A stretch of DNA of 14,317 bases from Desulfobacterales bacterium CG23_combo_of_CG06-09_8_20_14_all_52_9 (lineage in GTDB: Bacteria > Desulfobacterota > Desulfobacteria > Desulfobacterales > UBA2156): positions 6,712 through 21,028 of the forward strand of contig PCSF01000218.1 in NCBI GenBank assembly GCA_002771315.1, in the 5' to 3' direction. Every line of letters begins with the position of its first letter. Position 1 is the first letter of the stretch. Position numbers and translations under genes: made by a program. Shown piece after piece: positions 7,216 through 14,317 of this stretch. Under the pieces are notes generated by a model that saw only the letters and a list, made by a program, of their open reading frames with translations, did not search any database and was not told where the DNA came from.

Positions 7216-8358
7216 TTATCCTTTCCCCGCCAGGTCCGGGCCCAATCTTTTTGGCGGTTCTTTATCGAAGAGCATCAGCATATCGTCGACAATGGCCGCG
7301 GCGGCATCGGGCCGCCCAAATTCTTTTGCGCGTGATGCCATCCGTAATAGATCCTCCGGGTGGGCGGCATGATGTACAATCTTTTCGGCCAATGTCCCGG
7401 CATCCAAAGTCGCCTGGGGGATCATTTCGGCGGCACCCGCGTCCGCCAGTTCCCGTGCATTCTGAGTCTGATGGTCATCCGCGGCAAGGGGAAAGGGGAT
7501 GAACAGGGCCGGCTTCCCCAGGGCCGTTAATTCGGCCACGGTCGAGGCTCCTGAGCGGCAAATGACCAGATCGGATGCCGCGTACTGTTTTTCCATGTCG
7601 TCGAAAAATGGGGCAACGGTGCCGGAAACTCCCGCAGCAGCATAAGCCTCCTTGACCCAGGATGCATCCGCGGCACCGGTTTGGTGAATGAAATGAAAAC
7701 GGTTTTTTTCCGGCAACAGGGCAAGGGCCTGGGTCACGGCCACATTGATGGCGTGCGCACCCTGGCTTCCCCCGATGACCAGGATCGTAAAAGAACGGCC
7801 GGGTTTTTGGGTCGTATCCCCGATCGCCTTCAAAACGGATTTTCGGACCGGATTTCCGGTTAAAACGACCTTTTTGCTTTTCATACGATCCCTTGTGCCG
7901 GGAAAAGAAACATAAAGCCGATCCGCCAGATAGAAGAGCATGCGGTTGGTGATTCCCGGTGATCGGTTCTGTTCGCAAAGCACGATTTTTTTTCCTAACA
8001 ACCAACCGGCCAATACCGCGACCCCGGCAGAATAGCTTCCCAGGCCCACAACCATGTCCGGGTTGAATCGGAAAACGATCTTAAGCGAATCCCATACCCC
8101 TTTCGGGATCTTGGCAAGGGATATGAACTTTTCCGGAATGCGTCGACCCTTGATCCCTTCCGCGGTAATAACGCTCTGCCGGAATCCGGCGTTTTCCAAG
8201 GCCCTTTGCTCGAAAGGTTTTCCCGTATTGACGAAAAGGACTTCATTTTCTCTGTTTCTCTCCATCAGTTCCTGGGCGATGGCGATCCCGGGAAAGAGAT
8301 GCCCCCCGGTTCCTCCTCCCCCGAACAGCACGCGGATAGGCCTTGAAACAGCGTTCAT
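7216..8358 (-). CDS. murG: UDP-GlcNAc--lipid I N-acetylglucosaminyltransferase MurG
   Basis: MurG is a peripheral inner-membrane GT-B glycosyltransferase that adds GlcNAc to lipid I, giving lipid II. The product has 380 residues. Seen: the first glycine loop FGGGGTGGHLFPGIAIA at 12-28; VVGLGSYSAG at 103-112, where most homologues have GGY; CEQNRSPGITNR at 128-139, where HEQN is usual; TGNPVR at 167-172; the C-domain loop VIGGSQGAHAIN at 194-205; PFFDDM at 250-255; and the UDP-GlcNAc site CRSGASTVAEL at 267-277 followed by ADDHQTQNA at 293-301. The open frame reaches 133 codons further upstream, but that part is ftsW read in another frame. The ATG at 8356-8358 puts the glycine loop at the usual place and overlaps the ftsW stop as ATGA. 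No strong ribosome site is seen, so translation probably depends on coupling to ftsW. Confidence 0.98.
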   Translation of the reverse strand: MNAVSRPIRVLFGGGGTGGHLFPGIAIAQELMERNRENEVLFVNTGKPFEQRALENAGFRQSVITAEGIKGRRIPEKFISLAKIPKGVWDSLKIVFRFNPDMVVGLGSYSAGVAVLAGWLLGKKIVLCEQNRSPGITNRMLFYLADRLYVSFPGTRDRMKSKKVVLTGNPVRKSVLKAIGDTTQKPGRSFTILVIGGSQGAHAINVAVTQALALLPEKNRFHFIHQTGAADASWVKEAYAAAGVSGTVAPFFDDMEKQYAASDLVICRSGASTVAELTALGKPALFIPFPLAADDHQTQNARELADAGAAEMIPQATLDAGTLAEKIVHHAAHPEDLLRMASRAKEFGRPDAAAAIVDDMLMLFDKEPPKRLGPDLAGKG

Positions 8359-9524
8359 CGGCCATTGATCCCTACCGTCACGAGTTTGTTGGGAGAGGCG
8401 TCGATGTTCATCAGAATCCCGATGGACGCCATGTTTAAAAGCAAAGACGACCCTCCGTAGCTCAAGAAAGGAAGCGCCAAACCCTTGGTCGGGAGGAGCC
8501 CAAGGGTCACTCCCATGTTGACGAATACTTGCATCCCGATGGCCACGGTCAACCCGGCAGCCAGGTATGTCCCAAAAGGATCCACCGTTTTTTTGGCAAT
8601 CCGGATGCCCCGCCAGACGATCAGCCCGTAAAGCCCAAGGATGGAAAGGACCCCCACGAGCCCCAGTTCCTCGCCCACAATGGAAAAAATAAAATCGGTA
8701 TGCGGTTCCGGCAGGTAGAACAACTTCTGATACCCGTTGCCGATGCCGACCCCCCATATCCCCCCGCTTCCAAAAGCCAAAAGGGAATGAATGATCTGAT
8801 ACCCCTCATCCCCCGGATATGCCCAGGGATCCATGAAGCTCACCAGACGGCGGAGCCGGTACTGGGCTTTCATCATGAAGAGATACGCCGCCGGGAGAAG
8901 CAGGAGCACGGCGGAGCTTAAATAAAGGATGCGCACCCCCCCGATAAAGAGCATGATCCACGTGATGGCTCCCAGGATCACCATCGACCCGAAATCCGGT
9001 TCGAACAAGATGAGGAGTGCAAAGACGGCAAATACCACGACGTGGGGCAGAAACCCGATGGTAAACTCGCGGATGGTTTCCCCTTTTTTACTCAGCGAAT
9101 AGGCGAGATAAATCACCAGGGCCAGCCGGGCGAACTCAGAGGGTTGAAAAGAAAAGTCTCCGAATCGAAGCCATCGGGCGCTTCCTCCGGCTGCATACCC
9201 CAAGGGGGTAACATGGATCGCCGCCAGCAGGACCATGGATATCAGAATGAAGGGGTATGCCAAAGACCGATACCAGTGATACGGCACATGCCGACAGATG
9301 ACCAGCGCAACAATGCCCACAATGGCAAAAGCTCCCTGTTTTTTCAGAAAAAAGAGGTCACTTCCAAATTTTTTCATGGCCAGGGCGGAACTGGAGCTGT
9401 AAATCATGACGATTCCGATGCCTACCAGAAAGAGCACCGGAAAAAGGAGTGTGACATCGTAGTTCGCCTTCTGGGGCCGGTATATCTCTTGAGCCACTCC
9501 CTGAAATGGTAGACGCTCCGTCAT
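8355..9524 (-). CDS. ftsW: SEDS-family septal peptidoglycan glycosyltransferase FtsW
   Basis: FtsW is a polytopic inner-membrane polymerase that strings lipid II into septal glycan, working with the transpeptidase FtsI. The product has 389 residues with about ten hydrophobic segments starting near residue 24, after a short cytoplasmic tail. Seen: IVMIYSSSS at 38-46; RWLRFGDFSFQPSEFARLAL at 117-136; EPDFGSM at 175-181; PEPHTDFIFSIVGEELG at 272-288, where Asp277 aligns with the catalytic Asp of SEDS proteins; and LPTKGLALPFLSYGGSSL at 344-361. Its place between murD and murG argues for FtsW rather than RodA. The ATG at 9522-9524 overlaps the murD stop (ATGA), and GAGGTG at 9530-9535 is a good ribosome site. 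Its own stop overlaps murG, linking the polymerase to the enzyme that makes its substrate. Confidence 0.97.
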   Translation of the reverse strand: MTERLPFQGVAQEIYRPQKANYDVTLLFPVLFLVGIGIVMIYSSSSALAMKKFGSDLFFLKKQGAFAIVGIVALVICRHVPYHWYRSLAYPFILISMVLLAAIHVTPLGYAAGGSARWLRFGDFSFQPSEFARLALVIYLAYSLSKKGETIREFTIGFLPHVVVFAVFALLILFEPDFGSMVILGAITWIMLFIGGVRILYLSSAVLLLLPAAYLFMMKAQYRLRRLVSFMDPWAYPGDEGYQIIHSLLAFGSGGIWGVGIGNGYQKLFYLPEPHTDFIFSIVGEELGLVGVLSILGLYGLIVWRGIRIAKKTVDPFGTYLAAGLTVAIGMQVFVNMGVTLGLLPTKGLALPFLSYGGSSLLLNMASIGILMNIDASPNKLVTVGINGR

Positions 9525-10921
9525 GATAACACCTCAACAGCCTCCCGAAACTTTTCGCCACGATGAGCATAGTTTAAAAACATGTCAAAGCTCGCACAGG
9601 CAGGGGACAGCAGGACCACATCCCCGGGTGAGGCCGCCCGAAAAGCGGCATTCACCGCGGCGACCATGTCCGTTGCATCCTCCATTGGAACCACACCCTT
9701 GAGGGCCTTTCGAATCGGTCCGGCCGCCTCCCCGATGAGAATGATCTTTCGGGCGGCCCGACTCAGACCATCGCGCAGCAAGGTGAAGTCGCTCCCCTTG
9801 TCCCTGCCGCCCATGATGAGGACAAGAGGGGAAGCAAAGGCCTCCAGTGCACAGAGCACGGAATAAACATTGGTAGCCTTGGAATCGTTGACAAACCGGA
9901 CATCGTTGATGATCCCCACGGTTTCCAGGCGATGGGGAAGCCCTTTGAAGGTGTTCAGTGCCGTCTGGATCCCCTCATGGGTAGCGCCCGCAGAGAGAGC
10001 GGCCAGACAGGCGGCGGCGGCATTTTCCTGTCCGTACCTACCGGTGAAATAGGTCCCTTCAAGATTGAATCCCTCTCCGGGACGGATATCCGTATCTTTT
10101 TTTGCTTTTGAAATCCCTTCAAGAAGAATCCGACTCCCGGCCAGGGTTACCCCGGATTCTTTTCCCGATCTCCCTGAGAAAAATAGCCGCCGGCTCCGGA
10201 CGGATTCGGTGACTTCTCGGACAATGGGATCCCCACCGTTTAATACGGCCACATCCTCTTTTGTTTGGTTTTCAAAAAGCTTCCCCTTGGCCCGCGCATA
10301 GGACATGAGATCCGGGTATCGATCCAGATGGTCCGGAGTCACGTTCAGCAAGACCCCCACATGCGGACGGAAAGTATGAACCGTATCCAGTTGAAAACTG
10401 CTCACTTCCACCACCACCGCATCCATGGGTCGGCCTTGGTCCACATGTCCGATGAGGGGGGATCCGATGTTTCCTCCCACAAAAACCCGTTTCCCGGATT
10501 TCTTTAACATCTCTCCCAACAGGGCGGTCGTTGTGGTTTTTCCGTTGGTTCCGGTCACTGCAACAATGGGCTTCTGTATGTAACAGGCGGCCAGTTCCAT
10601 CTCACCGGTCACCGGAACCCTTGCCTTCCTGGCCGCCACAATCGCGGGAATCGTCAGCGGCACCCCCGGACTGACGACCACCCAATCAGCACTCTTGAAA
10701 GTGGCTTCCCGATGCCCCCCCAGTTCGAGAGTCACTCCCATACGGCGACATTCCTCAGGATAAGTCCCGAGCCGGTCTTCACCGCTTTGATCCGTCACGG
10801 TCACTTTTGCTTTTCTTCCCACCAGAAATCGGGTCAACGCGATTCCCGTGAGTCCCAATCCCACCACGAGCACCCGCTGGTTTTCCAGCGCCGTTAAATC
10901 AGGCAGTTTTTTCACAACCAT
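9521..10921 (-). CDS. murD: UDP-N-acetylmuramoyl-L-alanine--D-glutamate ligase MurD
   Basis: MurD is the cytoplasmic ATP-dependent ligase that adds D-glutamate to UDP-MurNAc-L-Ala. The product has 466 residues, slightly longer than the E. coli enzyme. Seen: the N-terminal UDP-binding loop VVGLGLTGIAL at 19-29; SPGVP at 84-88; the ATP loop GTNGKTTTT at 124-132; EVSSFQL at 172-178; NVTPDHLDRY at 193-202; YARAKGKLFENQ at 208-219, with Lys212 the likely carbamylated lysine; LPHRLE at 328-333; NDSKATN at 345-351; GGRDKG at 371-376; and SPACASFDMF at 439-448, the MurD-type C-terminal motif that contacts D-Glu. The ATG at 10919-10921 has GAGG just upstream and follows mraY by 28 bases. The stop overlaps ftsW as ATGA. 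Nothing looks damaged or unusual. Confidence 0.98.
   Translation of the reverse strand: MVVKKLPDLTALENQRVLVVGLGLTGIALTRFLVGRKAKVTVTDQSGEDRLGTYPEECRRMGVTLELGGHREATFKSADWVVVSPGVPLTIPAIVAARKARVPVTGEMELAACYIQKPIVAVTGTNGKTTTTALLGEMLKKSGKRVFVGGNIGSPLIGHVDQGRPMDAVVVEVSSFQLDTVHTFRPHVGVLLNVTPDHLDRYPDLMSYARAKGKLFENQTKEDVAVLNGGDPIVREVTESVRSRRLFFSGRSGKESGVTLAGSRILLEGISKAKKDTDIRPGEGFNLEGTYFTGRYGQENAAAACLAALSAGATHEGIQTALNTFKGLPHRLETVGIINDVRFVNDSKATNVYSVLCALEAFASPLVLIMGGRDKGSDFTLLRDGLSRAARKIILIGEAAGPIRKALKGVVPMEDATDMVAAVNAAFRAASPGDVVLLSPACASFDMFLNYAHRGEKFREAVEVLS
9530..9535 (-). promoter_or_regulatory. Ribosome binding site of ftsW inside the murD end
   Basis: The transcript reads GAGGTG, then TTATC, then the ATG of ftsW. 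It lies in the last murD codons (VEVLS) and supports the start that overlaps the murD stop. Confidence 0.65.
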
Positions 10922-10949
10922 TCCAGCCTCTGTCGATCCGATACCCGAG

Positions 10950-12029
10950 TTATCTAAGCTTCAACGTACTCATGGATAATAGCGCCAGGGCGATGGCGAT
11001 AATCCAAAAACGCACGATGACCTTCGGCTCAGGCCATCCCTTGAGTTCGAAATGATGATGCAAAGGAGCCATCCGAAAAATCCTGTGTCCATGGGTCATC
11101 TTGAAGTATCCGACCTGGAAAATCACCGAAAGCGCCTCGATGACGAAAAGGCCTCCCACCAAAACCAGGAGGATCTCCTGTTTGCTGATCACTGCCACGC
11201 CGCCCAAAGCCGCTCCCAGGGGAAGGGAGCCCACATCCCCCATGAAAATCTGTGCCGGATAGGTGTTGAACCACAAAAAGCCCAGCCCGGCCCCGACCAT
11301 GGCCCCGCAAAAGACCGTTGCTTCTCCGGAGCCGGAAACATATTGGATTTGGAGATAATCCGCGATTTTTACATGTCCGGCAAGATAAGCGAATACCATA
11401 TAGGTCGCTGCGGCGATGGTGACGGGGCCGATGGCCAATCCGTCAAGCCCATCCGTAAGGTTCACGGCATTCGAAGCCGCGACGATGACCCATGCGGCAA
11501 AGAAAATGTAGAACCACCCTAAGTCGGGTGAAATATTTTTAAAAAAAGGAACCATAACCCGGGTATCGAAGCCGGGAATCATATAAATGAGCAGGGCAGC
11601 CAGAAAAGCAGCGCCGATCTGAAAGGAAAATTTCTGTTTCCCGGTCAGCCCCCTGTTCAACTTTTTAATCTGCTTGAGATAGTCGTCAACGAAACCGATG
11701 GCACCGTAAGATGCGGTGATCAAAAGGAGGGTCCAGATGTAGTAATTCGTCAGGCTGGCCCATAAAAGCGTGGAAGAGATAACAGAGAGAAGGATCAGGA
11801 TGCCGCCCATGGTGGGGGTTCCGGCCTTTTGATGATGCATGCTCGGACCGTCTTCCCGGATATATTGGCCCACCTGAAGCTTTGCAATCTTGCGAATCAT
11901 ATACGGCCCCATGAGAAAACAGATCAAGAAAGCCGTCAGACTCGCATAAATGGTCCGGAAAGTAATGTACCTGAAAACATTGAATGCGGATACATAAGGT
12001 TGAAGCGCATATAGAATATGGTACAGCAT
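10950..12029 (-). CDS. mraY: Phospho-N-acetylmuramoyl-pentapeptide transferase MraY
   Basis: MraY is a polytopic inner-membrane enzyme that transfers phospho-MurNAc-pentapeptide from UDP to undecaprenyl phosphate, forming lipid I. The product has 359 residues, the usual size, with about ten hydrophobic segments. Seen: KAGTPTMGG at 68-76; the magnesium-binding Asp pair in FVDDYLK at 113-119; NAVNLTDGLDGLA at 187-199; FMGDVGSLPLG at 262-272; and the family signature PLHHHFE at 322-328. The N-terminal region HILYALQPYVSAFNVFRYIT resembles proteobacterial MraY. The ATG at 12027-12029 lies 39 bases after the murF stop, with an AAAAAAGG purine run about 9 bases upstream as ribosome site. The gene sits between murF, which makes its substrate, and murD, in the classic dcw order. 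Confidence 0.98.
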   Translation of the reverse strand: MLYHILYALQPYVSAFNVFRYITFRTIYASLTAFLICFLMGPYMIRKIAKLQVGQYIREDGPSMHHQKAGTPTMGGILILLSVISSTLLWASLTNYYIWTLLLITASYGAIGFVDDYLKQIKKLNRGLTGKQKFSFQIGAAFLAALLIYMIPGFDTRVMVPFFKNISPDLGWFYIFFAAWVIVAASNAVNLTDGLDGLAIGPVTIAAATYMVFAYLAGHVKIADYLQIQYVSGSGEATVFCGAMVGAGLGFLWFNTYPAQIFMGDVGSLPLGAALGGVAVISKQEILLVLVGGLFVIEALSVIFQVGYFKMTHGHRIFRMAPLHHHFELKGWPEPKVIVRFWIIAIALALLSMSTLKLR

Positions 12030-12068
12030 GCTATCCGGCCTTTTTTCTATCAGGAAGCAATCTTCGTC

Positions 12069-13517
12069 TCATTTCCCATTTTTCTCGGCCCAGGCTTTTA
12101 AAGCCTGCACCACGGTCTCCATGGCCATTCCCCTCGACCCTTTGACCAGCACCCAGTCGCCGGATCTTAAGAGCGCATATAGATTTTCGAGTATGGATTC
12201 TTTCGTCCCGGTCAAAACCGACTCATTATCCATTCCCGCTTCGATGGCACCCGCCGCCACTGAACCGGCGAATCGTCCAGTGACGCAAACCCTGAAAACT
12301 CCGGCATTTTTCACATACGCTCCGATCAAATGGTGGAGCGATTCGGAATGGTCTCCCAATTCCAGCATGTCTCCCAATACGCATATCGCGCGTCCCTGCT
12401 TCTTTTTCAGGCGCATGAGGGTGTCGATGGCCGCCTTCATGGATCCCGGATTGGCGTTATAGGTGTCGTCGATGAGACGAACCGCTCGCTTCAAATTCAC
12501 GACAATCATTCTTCCCTTTTCCGGAACAAACGCTTCCAGACCCGCCCGGATCCGATCCGGCGAAATGCCCGAAAGGTGCCCTACCGCGGCAGCAGCCAGG
12601 GCATTGGAGACCATGAATCTTCCCGGCGTATTCAGCATGACGGGAACGCGCGCTCCGGAAACGTGTAAAAGAAAACGCACTTTCCGACGGGTCTCCCGGA
12701 TCGCCGTTCCCCGGACGGCGGCGCTTTTTGCGGTCCCGTAAAGGAGCACATCCACGGCGGTTCGGTCCGCGATCTTTAAGACGTTCGGATCGTCGGCATT
12801 CAATACGACGGTTCCGTGCTCTTGAATATGCTCCAAAAGTTCGGCCTTGGCCATGACAACCCCCTCCACCGATCCCACCCCCTCCAAATGCGCCGGCGCG
12901 ACATTGGTGATCACGCCCACATCCGGCCGGCAGATCCGGGCCAGGCGTCGGATCTCGCCGGGATGGTTCATCCCCAGCTCCACGGCCGCCCACCGGTGTT
13001 CCGGGCAAAGGTTCAACAGCGTCAACGGTACCCCGATCTCGTTGTTATAGTTGCCGAGGGTGGATAGCGTCGCATACCCCTGGCGGATCACTTCCGCGGT
13101 CATCTTCCGTGCCGTCGTCTTCCCGTTGGATCCCGTAACCGCCACGAGCTTCCCGCCCCATCGGCGGCGATGATCAGCCGCGATATCTCCGAGCGCTTTA
13201 ACCGTATCTGATACCGACACGCAGACGACTCCCTGATTTTGGAACCGCTTCAGAGGTAACCGGCGTACATGCCGCCTTTCCACCAAAACACCCGAAGCCC
13301 CTTTTCCCACTGCATCGGCGGCAAACCGATGCCCATCGAAATTTTCACCGATGATGGCGATGAAAAGCTGCCCGGGGGAAACCTTCCGGGAATCAATGGA
13401 AACACCGGAAAATCGGCGCCCCTCGTTCCCCGAAAGAAGTCTGCCGCCGGTGGTCTTAAGGATTCGGGAAACGGTCCAAAGGTACTTTGATTGCTTTTTT
13501 GCACTATGTTCGATCAT
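12069..13517 (-). CDS. murF: UDP-MurNAc-tripeptide--D-alanyl-D-alanine ligase MurF
   Basis: MurF is the cytoplasmic ATP-dependent ligase that adds the D-Ala-D-Ala dipeptide to complete the UDP-MurNAc-pentapeptide. The product has 482 residues. Seen: the MurE/MurF-type N-terminal domain with SIDSRKVSPGQLFIAIIGENFDGH at about 40-63; the ATP loop TGSNGKTTAR at 128-137; GNYNNEIGVPLTLL at 155-168, a MurF hallmark; ELGMNHPGEI at 180-189; NVAPAHLEG at 205-213; DTYNANPGSM at 351-360; LGDMLELG at 381-388; and VKGSRGMAME at 458-467. The ATG at 13515-13517 overlaps the murE stop as ATGA, with GGAAGG about 9 bases upstream. The D-Ala-D-Ala donor must come from a ddl gene outside this window. Confidence 0.98.
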   Translation of the reverse strand: MIEHSAKKQSKYLWTVSRILKTTGGRLLSGNEGRRFSGVSIDSRKVSPGQLFIAIIGENFDGHRFAADAVGKGASGVLVERRHVRRLPLKRFQNQGVVCVSVSDTVKALGDIAADHRRRWGGKLVAVTGSNGKTTARKMTAEVIRQGYATLSTLGNYNNEIGVPLTLLNLCPEHRWAAVELGMNHPGEIRRLARICRPDVGVITNVAPAHLEGVGSVEGVVMAKAELLEHIQEHGTVVLNADDPNVLKIADRTAVDVLLYGTAKSAAVRGTAIRETRRKVRFLLHVSGARVPVMLNTPGRFMVSNALAAAAVGHLSGISPDRIRAGLEAFVPEKGRMIVVNLKRAVRLIDDTYNANPGSMKAAIDTLMRLKKKQGRAICVLGDMLELGDHSESLHHLIGAYVKNAGVFRVCVTGRFAGSVAAGAIEAGMDNESVLTGTKESILENLYALLRSGDWVLVKGSRGMAMETVVQALKAWAEKNGK

Positions 13518-14317
13518 TGTACCGAACCTTCCCGCTCTTTTAGGGACAGGGCCGCCATGGCTTCTTCCCGATCGTCGAAATGAACCGTCTCATCCCCGCG
13601 GATCTGATAGGTTTCGTGCCCTTTCCCCGCGATGAGGACCGCATCCCCCGGACGCGCCGCCCGGATTCCGATCCGAATGGCCGACCTTCGATCCGGCTCG
13701 ATCCAAAAAACATTGTGAACCGTGCCCACATCTTTTATGGAATCCCCTTCTTTGGGACAGGAGCGAATAACTCCCTTCCGGATCTGCTCGATGATGGCAT
13801 TCGGATCTTCATTCCGGGGATTGTCCGAAGTAATGATGACCCAATCACTGAGCCTGCCGGCGATTTCTCCCATGAGGGGTCTTTTCTCCCGATCCCGATT
13901 TCCGCCGCACCCGAAAACGGTGATAACCCTTCCCGGGTTCAGGGCCCGGATCGCTTTAAGTGTATTTTCCAACGCATCCGGCGTATGGGCAAAGTCGATG
14001 ACGACATGCCTTCCGGCGGCATCCGGGACCGTTTCGAATCGCCCGGGAACACGCGTTACGGCTTCAAGACCTCCCCGGATAGTCTCTAAAGAAAGGCCGA
14101 GAGCAAACCCTGCGCCTGTCGCACAAAGCATATTTTCCAGATTGTGAAGACCGACAAGGGGGGAACTTGCCTCAAACGGTCCGGCCGGGGTGTGGACCAT
14201 CGCTTGGATCCCGGATAAATCCGACTTGACAATTTTTGCCCAAATGGCGTTTTCCGGATCAAACCCCACACCGATACCTGACCGGGGAAATTGCTCCAAC
14301 AGCGCCCGGCCCCTGGG
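13514..14317 (-). CDS. murE: UDP-MurNAc-L-Ala-D-Glu--meso-diaminopimelate ligase MurE (5' part missing)
   Basis: The last 267 residues of MurE are visible; the N-terminal domain and the ATP loop lie beyond the right edge. MurE is the cytoplasmic ligase that adds the third stem-peptide residue. Seen: SPLVGLHNLENMLCATG in the central domain; VPGRFE and DFAHTPDALENTL; FGCGGNRDREKRPLMG; the substrate-selecting DNPRNED (13805-13825); and a C-terminal AGKGHETYQ. The DNPR motif is known from meso-diaminopimelate-adding enzymes, whereas lysine-adding enzymes differ here, so a Gram-negative A1-gamma type wall is inferred. The frame stays open to the window edge; the TTG at 14297-14299 is an internal Leu codon, not a start. 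The stop overlaps the murF ATG. DFAH in place of the more usual DYAH is a conservative change. Confidence 0.97.
   Translation of the reverse strand, partial: PRGRALLEQFPRSGIGVGFDPENAIWAKIVKSDLSGIQAMVHTPAGPFEASSPLVGLHNLENMLCATGAGFALGLSLETIRGGLEAVTRVPGRFETVPDAAGRHVVIDFAHTPDALENTLKAIRALNPGRVITVFGCGGNRDREKRPLMGEIAGRLSDWVIITSDNPRNEDPNAIIEQIRKGVIRSCPKEGDSIKDVGTVHNVFWIEPDRRSAIRIGIRAARPGDAVLIAGKGHETYQIRGDETVHFDDREEAMAALSLKEREGSVQ

Noticed and set aside
8359..8757. A 133-codon N-terminal extension of MurG.
   Set aside because: This stretch encodes the C-terminal part of FtsW in another frame, and the translated extension has no family similarity. The glycine loop sits at the normal distance from the ATG at 8356-8358.
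9560..9587. TTGACA on the minus strand near the murD end, considered as a promoter -35 element for ftsW.
   Set aside because: No acceptable -10 hexamer lies at 16-18 bases, and the bases are explained by the conserved MurD residues FDMFLNYAHR.
14297..14299. TTG as a possible start of the right-hand coding region.
   Set aside because: The frame continues to the window edge and the protein lacks the MurE N-terminal and ATP-binding domains, so the TTG is an internal Leu codon of a truncated gene.

Overview
The window is one uninterrupted stretch of the dcw (division and cell wall) cluster, with every gene on the minus strand, so transcription runs from the right edge to the left. In transcription order it reads murE (5' end outside the window), murF, mraY, murD, ftsW, murG, murC, murB, ftsQ, ftsA, ftsZ, and then a radical SAM protein cut by the left edge. 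The DNA is fairly GC-rich and codes almost wall to wall. The largest gap between genes is 92 bases (1433-1524), so no stretch over 300 bases lacks a gene. I see no RNA gene, mobile element, CRISPR array or tandem repeat.

The organism is most likely a Gram-negative deltaproteobacterium in the broad sense (Desulfobacterota-like). Reasons: MurE carries the DNPR motif of meso-diaminopimelate-adding enzymes; murB sits between murC and ftsQ with no ddl; and a radical SAM gene follows ftsZ, an arrangement I recall from Geobacter and relatives. This placement is inference, not a database result.

Right part (about 7.2-14.3 kb): the enzymes that build the UDP-MurNAc-pentapeptide (MurE, MurF, MurD) and turn it into lipid I and lipid II (MraY, MurG), with the SEDS polymerase FtsW encoded between murD and murG. 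Middle (about 4.8-7.2 kb): MurC and MurB, the ligase and reductase that act earliest among these steps. Left part (1.5-4.8 kb): FtsQ, FtsA and FtsZ, the divisome scaffold, membrane anchor and ring-forming GTPase. Together these genes make the precursor, polymerise it and place the machinery at midcell.

Gene junctions are tight. Four are 4-base ATGA stop/start overlaps (murE/murF, murD/ftsW, ftsW/murG, murC/murB), one is an 11-base overlap (murB/ftsQ) and one is directly abutting (TAAATG at ftsQ/ftsA). No convincing internal terminator or promoter was found, so the cluster looks like one translationally coupled operon. Points worth a second look are a second copy of the C-terminal peptide motif inside the FtsZ linker, a TTG start for ftsQ, a Cys at the catalytic Ser position of MurB, two variant residues in MurG motifs, and the uncharacterised radical SAM gene at the end of the operon. 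I found no clearly new biological system here; this is mostly core housekeeping DNA.
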